A stretch of 5,775 nt of DNA. Origin: Fimiplasma intestinipullorum (lineage in GTDB: Bacteria > Bacillota_I > Bacilli_A > Erysipelotrichales > Coprobacillaceae). The stretch spans positions 1 through 5,775 of the forward strand of contig DVMJ01000074.1 in assembly GCA_018715065.1 (NCBI GenBank). Reading direction: 5' to 3'. This document shows positions 1 through 5,107 of the stretch, piece by piece. The stretch's first letter is position 1. The number at the start of each line of letters is the position of its first letter. The notes beneath the pieces were generated by a model that saw only the letters and a list, made by a program, of their open reading frames with translations, made no database searches and was not told the DNA's origin. Position numbers and translations under genes: made by a program.

Positions 1-566
1 ATCTTGCACGCATACTGACGCAACTTCGTATTGATCAATCCGTTCATGTCGCGCGTATGTGAGCTTTGATAGGTTTCATCCATCGCCGACTGAGGCACAA
101 CACCGTATTTTTTGATGACACTGACCAGCATGTCCCACTGACCACCATCCTGTACACCGGTCTTTAAGACCCAGTTTAATGTTCTATCATCGGTAGGACG
201 ATCTTTTAAATCAATCACTGATTCCAGGAAATAATTGATTTTTTCAAATTTATCATAGAAAGCAGCATAGTTTTGCGAAAGTTCAAACTGCTCCATATGA
301 CATTTCTTGGCGACAATCTCGCGCAGTACATTTAGACCGGCAAATAGCCAACAGCGACCGCTTGCCTGCTGGTTGGCCACCTTCATGGTCGGAATGTCGA
401 TGGAGAAATGGAACTTATTTTTTGGATAAGCCGTCTCTACATTAGCGATAGCACTGATGGCGTTCTTGTTTAAAGCATGGCGCATGGCCTTCTGTAAAGC
501 ATCCCCTTCATATTTTTGTTGGAATGTTTCCAATTGCTGTAATTCCACAGCTTTTGCATTCTGCAT
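1..566 (-). CDS. pepC: Aminopeptidase C / bleomycin hydrolase family (peptidase C1B), 5' part only
   Basis: The gene runs off the left edge; 188 complete N-terminal residues are visible of a family that is usually about 440-450 long. The protein is a cytoplasmic papain-type cysteine aminopeptidase that trims peptides, known to form hexamers. The papain-like active-site motif N-Q-Q-A-S-G-R-C-W-L-F is at residues 65-75, making Cys72 the predicted nucleophile and Gln66/67 the region of the oxyanion-hole Gln. Further family segments are N-W-V-L-K-T-G-V-Q-D-G-G-Q-W-D-M near residues 132-147 and the G-V-V-P-Q-S stretch after it. The catalytic His and Asn lie beyond the window. The ATG at 564-566 is chosen because GGGAGGTATT (571-580) precedes it. 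It has its own sigma-A promoter and is separated from the upstream gene by a terminator, so it looks independently transcribed. The sequence itself shows no frameshift. The family call is firm; the C-terminal half is unseen. Confidence 0.97.
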   Translation of the reverse strand, partial: MQNAKAVELQQLETFQQKYEGDALQKAMRHALNKNAISAIANVETAYPKNKFHFSIDIPTMKVANQQASGRCWLFAGLNVLREIVAKKCHMEQFELSQNYAAFYDKFEKINYFLESVIDLKDRPTDDRTLNWVLKTGVQDGGQWDMLVSVIKKYGVVPQSAMDETYQSSHTRDMNGLINTKLRQYACK

Positions 567-592
567 ATTCAATACCTCCCTTGCATAAGCTA

Positions 593-621
593 ATGCTACT
601 CCTAATTTAGAATAATGTCAA
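593..621 (-). promoter_or_regulatory. Predicted sigma-A promoter of pepC
   Basis: On the minus strand a consensus -35 TTGACA (616-621) is followed after exactly 17 bases by TAGCAT (593-598, four of six matches to TATAAT). The start of transcription would be near 586, leaving a leader of about 20 nt that carries the GGGAGG ribosome site. Upstream sequence is A/T-rich. No operator-like palindrome was seen. Confidence 0.75.
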
Positions 622-660
622 TAATAATGATATCTATTTAGATTTATTACCAATCCAATC

Positions 661-701
661 AAAAAACCTCATCCCCTTTTTACAAACACAGGTCATGAGG
701 T
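661..701 (-). terminator. Rho-independent terminator after the acpS-cyclophilin genes
   Basis: Read on the minus strand, ACCTCAT (695-701) pairs with ATGAGGT (666-672), and a run of six T follows (661-666, its first T closing the stem). The loop is long (22 nt), but CC/GG pairs inside it could extend the stem past a small internal loop. It begins 9 nt after the cyclophilin stop codon, the right place and direction to end that transcript and insulate pepC. Confidence 0.72.
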
Positions 702-710
702 CATTCAAAT

Positions 711-1274
711 TTATGGTAAAAAGACTGGGCATTCAACAAGCTGAAAGCCCTCCAAATTAAAGTCGATCGTATCGATCACCTGCGGGAAAACAGGTTCGTT
801 GATCAAAACACCGTCCGTAGGAGAAGGTAATGCTCTTAAAGGTGCTTGCATCAGCGCTTCAAAGACCGCCATTCCCTCGACCATCCGTCCAATACCGGCA
901 AACCGACCGTTAAGGCGTTCTTCGCAATGGTCACCTGCGACGATAAAGAAACACGCTGGACTCGATAAATGCTCGCCATCTCCAGCCAAGGCCAGCGTAT
1001 AACGTTTTAAAGGCAAGGTATTTTGCTTAAATCCATTAAATGGTGTTTCTGCTTCCATGACATAATGATACATTTCCGGCATTTTGTTTTCATCATACCA
1101 GGGTTGCCAGACAAAATCAGGAACAATACGAGCAACCGACATACCGTCATAAGCATGTGTCTCAACCATCCGTAAAAAGCCGGATACGGAAGCAGGCGCA
1201 TATTCCGGATATAATTCGAAATGCATTTTTTGATGATCTTGCATGATGATCGTTAACATAGGATGTTCACTCAT
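711..1274 (-). CDS. Divergent cyclophilin-type peptidyl-prolyl cis-trans isomerase (187 aa)
   Basis: Cyclophilin-like protein, probably cytoplasmic because no signal peptide or membrane segment is visible. Family landmarks: the early strand and A-P-A-S-V-S-G-F-L (26-34), the V-A-R-I-V-P-D-F-V-W-Q segment (47-57) that aligns with the catalytic Arg55/Phe60/Gln63 region of human CypA as Arg49, Phe54, Gln57, and S-S-P-A-C-F-F-I (104-111), matching the G-S-Q-F-F-I core. Departures from the norm: the G-G-D after the catalytic Gln is replaced by P-W-Y, the Gln before F-F is Cys108, and the Trp121/His126 equivalents are Arg120 and Phe125. Activity could therefore be weak or altered. An upstream in-frame extension to 1355 is rejected because it lies wholly inside acpS. 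The ATG at 1274 has AAAAGGGGG (1281-1289) six bases upstream and overlaps the acpS stop by 8 nt (ATGAGTGA), implying coupled translation. Confidence 0.9.
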   Translation of the reverse strand: MSEHPMLTIIMQDHQKMHFELYPEYAPASVSGFLRMVETHAYDGMSVARIVPDFVWQPWYDENKMPEMYHYVMEAETPFNGFKQNTLPLKRYTLALAGDGEHLSSPACFFIVAGDHCEERLNGRFAGIGRMVEGMAVFEALMQAPLRALPSPTDGVLINEPVFPQVIDTIDFNLEGFQLVECPVFLP

Positions 1275-1614
1275 CGATATCCCCCTTTTCCAACACAACA
1301 AACGCAATGGCATAATCTTTCTCATGCGTAATAGATAAATGGGCATGCGGATCATTTAAATAGGGTTCTCCAGAAGCATAATTCAAAATTTCTATATTTT
1401 GTAAACCTATTTTAGCCAAACCCAGATGTTTCGCCTTAGCATACGCTTCTTTAGCAGCAAATCTGCCTCCTAAAAATTCTCTTTTTGCCTGTTCAGTTTT
1501 TTTCGAATGAAATAAGACCTGCTCACCAGGTGTCAGGACACGCTCAATAAAATGAATGCGCTCCAGCGGAAGACGTGAAAGTTTGACCATATCAACCCCA
1601 ATACCAACAATCAT
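1267..1614 (-). CDS. acpS: Holo-[acyl-carrier-protein] synthase (115 aa)
   Basis: Transfers the 4'-phosphopantetheine arm of CoA to the serine of apo-acyl carrier protein, activating fatty-acid synthesis; a small cytoplasmic trimeric enzyme. The sequence is full length for the AcpS type (about 115-125 aa). It shows the N-terminal G-I-G-V-D-M motif with the Mg-binding Asp8, the F-L-G-G-R-F-A-A-K-E-A-Y-A-K-A motif with the second metal ligand Glu56 and conserved Lys60, and the late H-L-S-I-T-H-E-K-D-Y-A-I-A-F strand. The ATG at 1614 gives the canonical family N-terminus. However, the preceding bases (TTTTTTTACAAAAA) contain no Shine-Dalgarno site, and a hairpin sits 12 nt upstream; the nearest good site is AAAGGAG at 1656-1662 inside the end of the previous gene. 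Its stop overlaps the cyclophilin start. In many Bacillota acpS neighbours alr; here it does not. Confidence 0.98.
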   Translation of the reverse strand: MIVGIGVDMVKLSRLPLERIHFIERVLTPGEQVLFHSKKTEQAKREFLGGRFAAKEAYAKAKHLGLAKIGLQNIEILNYASGEPYLNDPHAHLSITHEKDYAIAFVVLEKGDIDE

Positions 1615-1621
1615 TTTTTGT

Positions 1622-1649
1622 AAAAAAATAAACGCAACATGCGTTTATT
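1622..1649 (-). terminator. Hairpin plus T-run between the 247-aa gene and acpS (terminator or attenuator)
   Basis: A perfect 10-bp inverted repeat, AATAAACGCA (minus 1640-1649) with TGCGTTTATT (1627-1636), encloses a 3-nt loop. Five further T follow (1622-1626), making a seven-T run with the last stem bases. Only three pairs are G-C, so termination is probably partial. The stop codon of the upstream gene (1645-1647) lies inside the left arm, so a ribosome finishing that gene would disrupt the hairpin. acpS starts 12 nt after the stem, so read-through or an internal promoter is required for its expression. Confidence 0.6.
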
Positions 1650-2388
1650 CTTCATCTCCTTTGAATTTTTTCTCATAGAGGCTCATTAATTCATCGAGTG
1701 TCATCGCATCGTCAATTTCATCGATCAAACTTGGTTCCTCAGATTTCATCTTAGAAAAATCAAACTGGAATTCTCCCGTTCTTTTTTCCACAAGCTTTAA
1801 TTCGTTTTCGCCTTCCTGAACCATATTCGCGATATTACGCAGATCCTCTGTCACTGTTTCAGGTTCTTTATTGACCTGCATAGCACGTCTTTGTGAGCGA
1901 CGCGTAGGTGTCGTCGTCTGCGTTTTCGTTGGTTGTTCGACAGCTGCCGGCTCTTCAACTGCTTTTTCATGGGCACCATTGATATCTGCTCCATAAAATG
2001 GACTAATAATTGGAACGAGCTGATCCTCGATTGGTTTCTGGCTTACTTTCTTCTTCGCAGTGGTCGTTTTGGGTTTGGCTTTTTTCGGTTCCTCTCTACG
2101 TCCGTAAATAGGTGAGATCACTTCGCTCATTTGATAACCGGACTCTACCTTGGGCTTAGCTACCTTCATTGTTTTCTTTGTGCTTGGAGTAGTTGTCGTG
2201 GTCGTTGTATGTGAAGAGGTTGTCTGCGTCTTAGGTTTAGCAGGTTTGTCTACAGGTTCTTCAAACTCCTCACTGTAAATCAGCGGCTGACTAAACTTCT
2301 CCTTGCGACGCTGCTCAACGATTGGATCAACTTTTTGTTCCACAGCTGGTTCCGTATATGTTTTTTTAAATAAATCTTTCAAAGCCAT
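1645..2388 (-). CDS. Low-complexity Lys/Thr/Glu-rich protein with repeated S-P-x-Y-G motif, unknown function (247 aa)
   Basis: I do not recognise this protein. Visible layout: a short basic N-terminal helix-like start (M-A-L-K-D-L-F-K-K); a largely disordered middle (about 45-175) rich in Lys, Thr, Pro and Glu, with seven consecutive Thr at 61-67 encoded by mixed codons; two matching motifs, E-V-I-S-P-I-Y-G (89-96) and P-I-I-S-P-F-Y-G (126-133); and an acidic, probably helical C-terminus (about 178-247) ending in S-L-I-D-E-I-D-D-A-M-T-L-D-E-L-M-S-L-Y-E. There is no signal peptide or membrane segment, so it is probably cytoplasmic. The layout suits an adaptor or scaffold that binds partners through short motifs, which is inference. 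The ATG at 2388 is chosen over an in-frame TTG at 2406 because AAGGGGG (2397-2403) lies 8 nt before it. Codon use and the strong ribosome site support a real gene. Confidence 0.85.
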   Translation of the reverse strand: MALKDLFKKTYTEPAVEQKVDPIVEQRRKEKFSQPLIYSEEFEEPVDKPAKPKTQTTSSHTTTTTTTPSTKKTMKVAKPKVESGYQMSEVISPIYGRREEPKKAKPKTTTAKKKVSQKPIEDQLVPIISPFYGADINGAHEKAVEEPAAVEQPTKTQTTTPTRRSQRRAMQVNKEPETVTEDLRNIANMVQEGENELKLVEKRTGEFQFDFSKMKSEEPSLIDEIDDAMTLDELMSLYEKKFKGDEE

Positions 2389-2442
2389 TATAATAACCCC
2401 CTTCAAGAAAAAGAATGACTCGTCAATATTGATGATACCATT

Positions 2443-2453
2443 ATCATATCATA
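2443..2453 (-). promoter_or_regulatory. Extended -10 promoter of the 247-aa gene
   Basis: The minus strand carries TGATATGAT (2443-2451), an extended -10 element (TGn plus TATGAT), overlapping a second TATGAT (2448-2453). No convincing -35 is present at the expected distance. Upstream lie A-tracts on the minus strand centred near 2465, 2478, 2486, 2498 and 2507, which may substitute for a -35 as curved DNA or an UP element. The leader would be about 45-50 nt. Confidence 0.55.
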
Positions 2454-2500
2454 AACCAATGACTTTTGCTTTATATTTTTGCATTTTTTCTATTCTTTTT

Positions 2501-2522
2501 CTGCTTTTTTCATAAAAAACAG
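2501..2522. repeat. Short A/T-rich inverted repeat after the thioredoxin-like gene
   Basis: CTGTTTTTTATG followed by AAAAAAGCAG (minus strand) can fold into a 9-bp stem with a 4-nt loop and one G-T pair. It starts 5 nt after the thioredoxin-like stop, but no T-run follows on either strand, so it is not a standard terminator. It may protect the 3' end of the transcript or be a by-product of the A/T-rich spacer. Confidence 0.35.
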
Positions 2523-2526
2523 GTGC

Positions 2527-2847
2527 TTACTTTAAAGATTGAATAAAGCTTTCGATTTCTGCACGTGTTTTACGGTCTTTGCTGACAAAACGACCAATCT
2601 CTTTACCATTGTCATAAGCCACAAAAGAAGGAATACCGAGCACATCCATATCTTTACATAAATCGAGCATTTCATCGCGATCAATTTTATAATACGTAAA
2701 CTCTGGATTTTCTTTTGCTACTTCTCCAATAAAAGGTTTAATGAAAACACAATCCGGGCACCAGGTTGCCGTCACTAAAATAATACAACGATTCTGAATC
2801 GCTTTTTCGTAATCCGCTAATGTTTTAATATCCATAAAATTTTCCAT
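2527..2847 (-). CDS. Thioredoxin-like protein with C-P-D-C active site, YtpP-like (106 aa)
   Basis: Small cytoplasmic thioredoxin-fold protein, expected to perform thiol-disulfide exchange. The active site is W-C-P-D-C at residues 29-33, preceded by the I-I-L-V-T-A-T strand, and the cis-proline loop is G-I-P-S-F with Pro73. The length matches single-domain thioredoxins. Classical thioredoxin has C-G-P-C; the C-P-D-C form is typical of the YtpP-type group in Bacillota, and Asp between the cysteines should change redox potential. In Bacillus subtilis, ytpP is, from memory, near trmB, and here the two genes are adjacent, 6 nt apart. The ribosome site GAGGAG is built into the last codons of trmB, 11 nt before the ATG, so the pair is almost certainly co-transcribed and translationally linked. 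Its exact substrate is unknown. Confidence 0.94.
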   Translation of the reverse strand: MENFMDIKTLADYEKAIQNRCIILVTATWCPDCVFIKPFIGEVAKENPEFTYYKIDRDEMLDLCKDMDVLGIPSFVAYDNGKEIGRFVSKDRKTRAEIESFIQSLK

Positions 2848-2853
2848 ATTTAT

Positions 2854-3507
2854 CTATTCTCCTCTACTTTCAAAATGGGCCACCAACCGGTAGATCGGAC
2901 CGTTGGGGCTGAACTTACGCTCATATTCTGTCATCACATTGTCTTCCATTTGAATTGAATGATGCAGATCCAAACTGATATCATCAAAGGTCATTGGAAA
3001 ACGGTTCATTTCCAGTAAACTGAATTCAAATAAAGTACGGTTATCTGTCTTTAATTCCAGACCGCCCTGCTCTTTCAGAATCAACTGATACTGAACAAGA
3101 AAATCATGATAAGTTAAACGCCGCTTGTAGTGACGCTTCTTAGGCCATGGATCACTGAAGTTCAAATATATACGATCCACTTCACCTTCGCTAAAAACGT
3201 CCTGGATATGTGTGGCATCCCAGCACATGACTTTCAGGTTAGGTAATGGTGTCTGTTTTAGAATTTTCTTAAGTGCTACATAAAGCACAGAATCATATTT
3301 CTCAATCCCGATAAAATTTATCTCTGGATACTTCTGCGCCATGCCGATCATGAAGTCTCCCTTGCCCATTCCAATCTCAATTCTTAAAGGTTGTTTGACA
3401 GGGAAAAGGCTGGAAAACTGACCGTTATATTTTTGAGGCTCCAGAATAACATATTCAGGATGCTCGCGCAAAAACGCTTCGGCTTCTGGTCGGTTTCTTA
3501 AACGCAT
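2854..3507 (-). CDS. trmB: tRNA (guanine-N7-)-methyltransferase (217 aa)
   Basis: Methylates N7 of guanine 46 in the variable loop of tRNAs using S-adenosylmethionine; cytoplasmic Rossmann-fold enzyme. SAM-binding motif I is E-I-G-M-G-K-G-D-F (44-52), followed by the acidic end of strand 2, G-I-E-K-Y (67-71), and W-D-A-T (96-99). The family signature L-N-F-S-D-P-W-P-K-K-R-H-Y-K-R-R-L spans 115-131 with Asp119, then E-L-K-T-D-N (151-156) and the C-terminal M-T-E-Y-E-R-K-F (192-199). Length and order match the Bacillus subtilis enzyme (about 213 aa). The ATG at 3507 follows GGAGGAGG with ideal spacing. It has its own extended -10 promoter and leads a two-gene unit with the thioredoxin-like gene downstream. 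Confidence 0.98.
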   Translation of the reverse strand: MRLRNRPEAEAFLREHPEYVILEPQKYNGQFSSLFPVKQPLRIEIGMGKGDFMIGMAQKYPEINFIGIEKYDSVLYVALKKILKQTPLPNLKVMCWDATHIQDVFSEGEVDRIYLNFSDPWPKKRHYKRRLTYHDFLVQYQLILKEQGGLELKTDNRTLFEFSLLEMNRFPMTFDDISLDLHHSIQMEDNVMTEYERKFSPNGPIYRLVAHFESRGE

Positions 3508-3531
3508 ATTCCTCCTCCAATCTCATTCACT

Positions 3532-3540
3532 ATTATAGCA
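3532..3540 (-). promoter_or_regulatory. Extended -10 promoter of trmB
   Basis: The minus strand shows TGCTATAAT (3532-3540): a perfect TATAAT preceded by TGC. The -35 region is weak; TTTACC at a 19-base spacing is the best match. Homopolymer A and T tracts occupy the spacer. The transcript would start near 3525, giving a leader of under 20 nt with GGAGGAGG. Confidence 0.75.
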
Positions 3541-3627
3541 TGTTTTTTTAAAAATAGGTAAAAAAAGTGTCGATTTCTGTTTTATATTTCTTATGTTGCG
3601 AAGTTTGGGTTAGTCATATCCAAAACG

Positions 3628-4347
3628 TTATTTTTTCTGGCCCAGTTCCGGAATGCCCAGCAAGGCTTCTTCCTCCTTTGTGAGTTCGCGATATGCACCT
3701 GGTTTTAAACGCAGATCCAGTTTTAACCCCTTCATCTCCAGGCGTTTTAAATAAGTGACATGCTTGCCGCAAGCCTGGAACATCTTCTTGACCTGATGAA
3801 ATTTGCCCTCGGTGATCTTCACGATGGCTTCTCGTGGACTCTCTATCTCCAAAATCGCCGGTTTGCATGTATAACCTGTATCAATCATCACACCGGATGC
3901 AAAGTGTTGAACATCTGCCTCGTTTAGATCCGCATCCAGCCGTGCATAATAAGTCTTATAAGCATCGCGTGATGGAAACAGCAGTTCTCTTGCTAGACGG
4001 CCATCATTCGTTAAAAGCAACAGGCCTTCGGTATCTTTATCCAATCGCCCTACCGGAAAGACCTTATAATGATCATAACCTTCCAAAAGATCAACAACCG
4101 TCGGCTGATACTTATCCTCGGTAGCACTGATCACACCCTGCGGTTTATTCATCATAATATAAACGATCGGTTTGTACACGACAAGTGCACCGTCTACCTC
4201 TACACGATCTTTTTCAGGGTCGAGGCGAAAATCATCCTTTTTGATTACAGTGCCATTGATCATGACATGGCCTTTACGGATCAGCAATTTAACCTCCTTG
4301 CGTGAACCATAACCAAGATTAGCCAGCATCTTATCTAAACGTATCAT
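3628..4347 (-). CDS. RsuA-family 16S rRNA pseudouridine synthase (239 aa)
   Basis: Converts a specific uridine of small-subunit rRNA to pseudouridine; by family the target is expected to be U516 (E. coli numbering), though RluB/E/F members look similar. An N-terminal S4 RNA-binding domain covers residues 1-48 (M-I-R-L-D-K-M-L-A-N-L-G-Y-G-S-R, then G-H-V-M-I-N-G). The catalytic domain has Y-I-M-M-N-K-P-Q-G-V (63-72), the active-site motif G-R-L-D-K-D-T-E-G-L-L-L-L-T-N-D-G with catalytic Asp103, and the late G-K-F-H-Q-V-K-K-M-F segment. Length matches the B. subtilis YtzG type. The ATG at 4347 is one base after the stop of the lipoprotein gene, and its ribosome site GGAGG is formed by that gene's last codons, so translation is coupled. 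No convincing terminator follows before the trmB promoter. Confidence 0.95.
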   Translation of the reverse strand: MIRLDKMLANLGYGSRKEVKLLIRKGHVMINGTVIKKDDFRLDPEKDRVEVDGALVVYKPIVYIMMNKPQGVISATEDKYQPTVVDLLEGYDHYKVFPVGRLDKDTEGLLLLTNDGRLARELLFPSRDAYKTYYARLDADLNEADVQHFASGVMIDTGYTCKPAILEIESPREAIVKITEGKFHQVKKMFQACGKHVTYLKRLEMKGLKLDLRLKPGAYRELTKEEEALLGIPELGQKK

Positions 4348-4348
4348 T

Positions 4349-4822
4349 TTATTCCTCCATTGGTTTTAAGACAATGTATTGTTCATAATAAGTCTGTTCA
4401 TTCACAAAAGAGATATAGAGCTTCACATCCTGAATGGGCTGTAATGAAATGCCAGATAAACGAATGCCTTCATAATAGTGCGCACTTTGATCAATGTAGC
4501 CGGGATATAAATAACAAGTGTCTCCTTCCTCCAGCCCGATAGATGGAAAAAGTTCACTGTCCTCACCTTCAACGATTGCAATTGCACGCACATCATCCAT
4601 ATTCAAAGTCGGCTGATCAATAATCACATCATATTGATATTGATCATCTGCAAGTGAACTCACCACTAAACGGCAACTAAAATAAGCACTGCTATCGATA
4701 TAATCTGTATGGTTCTCGATTCTTTCAACCATTTCATCATAAATTGTATTTTCTGTCTCTTGCCAATCAGACTGACAGGCACATAATAAGACCAGTAACA
4801 GACATAAACCTATTTTTCTCAT
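4349..4822 (-). CDS. Predicted lipoprotein, unknown function (157 aa)
   Basis: The N-terminus M-R-K-I-G-L-C-L-L-L-V-L-L-C-A-C is a short type-II signal peptide with lipobox L-C-A-C. Cys16 is therefore the likely lipidated residue, anchoring the protein on the outer face of the membrane. The mature part (about 141 aa) is acidic, rich in Tyr, Asp and Glu, and appears beta-rich. It has two further cysteines (Cys50, Cys103) that could form a disulfide. I recognise no enzyme motif. It is the first gene after an extended -10 promoter and is fused by a 1-nt gap to the pseudouridine synthase gene, a physical rather than an obvious functional link. The ATG at 4822 has AAAGGA about 9 nt upstream. Function is unknown; the secretion call is strong. 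Confidence 0.85.
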   Translation of the reverse strand: MRKIGLCLLLVLLCACQSDWQETENTIYDEMVERIENHTDYIDSSAYFSCRLVVSSLADDQYQYDVIIDQPTLNMDDVRAIAIVEGEDSELFPSIGLEEGDTCYLYPGYIDQSAHYYEGIRLSGISLQPIQDVKLYISFVNEQTYYEQYIVLKPMEE

Positions 4823-4857
4823 GTGCGACCATCCTTTATCATCTCTTCCACCTGCTT

Positions 4858-4866
4858 ATTATAGCA
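4858..4866 (-). promoter_or_regulatory. Extended -10 promoter of the lipoprotein-rsuA unit
   Basis: TGCTATAAT on the minus strand (4858-4866), in the same 11-base context ATGCTATAATA as the trmB promoter. The usual -35 position falls in the T-run of the preceding terminator and has no consensus hexamer, so recognition probably relies on the extended -10. The transcript would start near 4851 with a leader of about 28 nt. Confidence 0.72.
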
Positions 4867-4877
4867 TAGTTTTAAAC

Positions 4878-4904
4878 AAAAAAAACCGGAAGACCGGTTT
4901 TTTT
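4878..4904. terminator. Bidirectional-type rho-independent terminator
   Basis: A symmetrical hairpin: seven A plus CCGG, a 4-nt loop (4890-4893), then CCGG plus seven T; one extra A at 4878 extends the run. On the minus strand it ends the rhomboid-Cse60-DUF1540 group. Its first bases overlap the DUF1540 stop codon (4903-4905), so a ribosome at the stop may affect folding. The plus-strand reading is also a valid terminator, but no plus-strand gene precedes it. Confidence 0.88.
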
Positions 4905-5058
4905 ATCGTTTGACAAAGGTTTGACAGGCTGTTTCGGATGCCTTAGTGGCCTCATGACCATGGCACTGACAATTTGTGACTTCGATGCAGTTCGCATGAC
5001 AGCAGTTCTGCTCATTATAAGCACAGCTGGCTACGCCACATTTGATCTTGTTTTCCAT
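4903..5058 (-). CDS. Small cysteine-rich DUF1540 protein (51 aa)
   Basis: A tiny gene that falls below a usual length cut-off. The product has eight Cys (7, 12, 19, 20, 24, 30, 32, 45) and His at 21, 33 and 35. The pattern I-K-C-G-V-A-S-C-A-Y-N near the start, H-A-N-C-I-E-V in the middle, and the ending S-E-T-A-C-Q-T-F matches the DUF1540 family of Bacillota. The Cys/His spacing suggests a metal-binding or disulfide-linked fold; the role of the family is not established. The ATG at 5058 follows GGAGGT with 7-nt spacing, an excellent ribosome site; an ATG at 5062 is out of frame. The upstream sequence fits a forespore sigma-G promoter, and the gene follows a Cse60-like sporulation gene. The stop codon abuts the terminator. 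Confidence 0.9.
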   Translation of the reverse strand: MENKIKCGVASCAYNEQNCCHANCIEVTNCQCHGHEATKASETACQTFVKR

Positions 5059-5078
5059 TCATTCCACCTCCACATTGC

Positions 5079-5107
5079 TAGTATGGGTGGATTCGAATAT
5101 TTTATTC
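5079..5107 (-). promoter_or_regulatory. Putative sigma-G-type sporulation promoter of the DUF1540 gene
   Basis: On the minus strand GAATA (5103-5107) and CATACTA (5079-5085) are separated by 17 bases. Both boxes match the published Bacillus sigma-G consensus (GHATR and CATnHTA) at every position, and the spacing is close to the usual 17-18. A sigma-A reading gives only a weak -10 (CATACT) with no -35. The -35 overlaps the stop codon of the Cse60-like gene. The predicted transcript starts near 5071, just before the ribosome site. This is a motif match only, and short motifs arise by chance. Confidence 0.5.

Noticed and set aside
1007..1201. Minus-strand open frame of 64 codons within the cyclophilin gene
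   Set aside because: Out-of-frame shadow of the cyclophilin, which shows recognisable family motifs in its own frame.
3591..3616. Eight-codon frame M-T-N-P-N-F-A-T upstream of trmB
   Set aside because: It lies upstream of the predicted trmB start of transcription, has no good ribosome site, and such short frames are expected by chance.
3600..3650. Possible terminator after the RsuA-family gene
   Set aside because: Only a weak 6-bp pairing with a G-T pair exists, and no T-run follows, so transcription into trmB may not be cleanly stopped.
3614..3868. Open frame of 84 codons on the minus strand
   Set aside because: It lies inside the RsuA-family gene in another frame, has no family features, and lacks a ribosome site.
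5083..5098. GGATTCGAAT on the plus strand, similar to a tRNA T-loop
   Set aside because: No acceptor stem, anticodon arm or D-arm can be drawn around it on either strand; it is only the ATTCGAAT palindrome.
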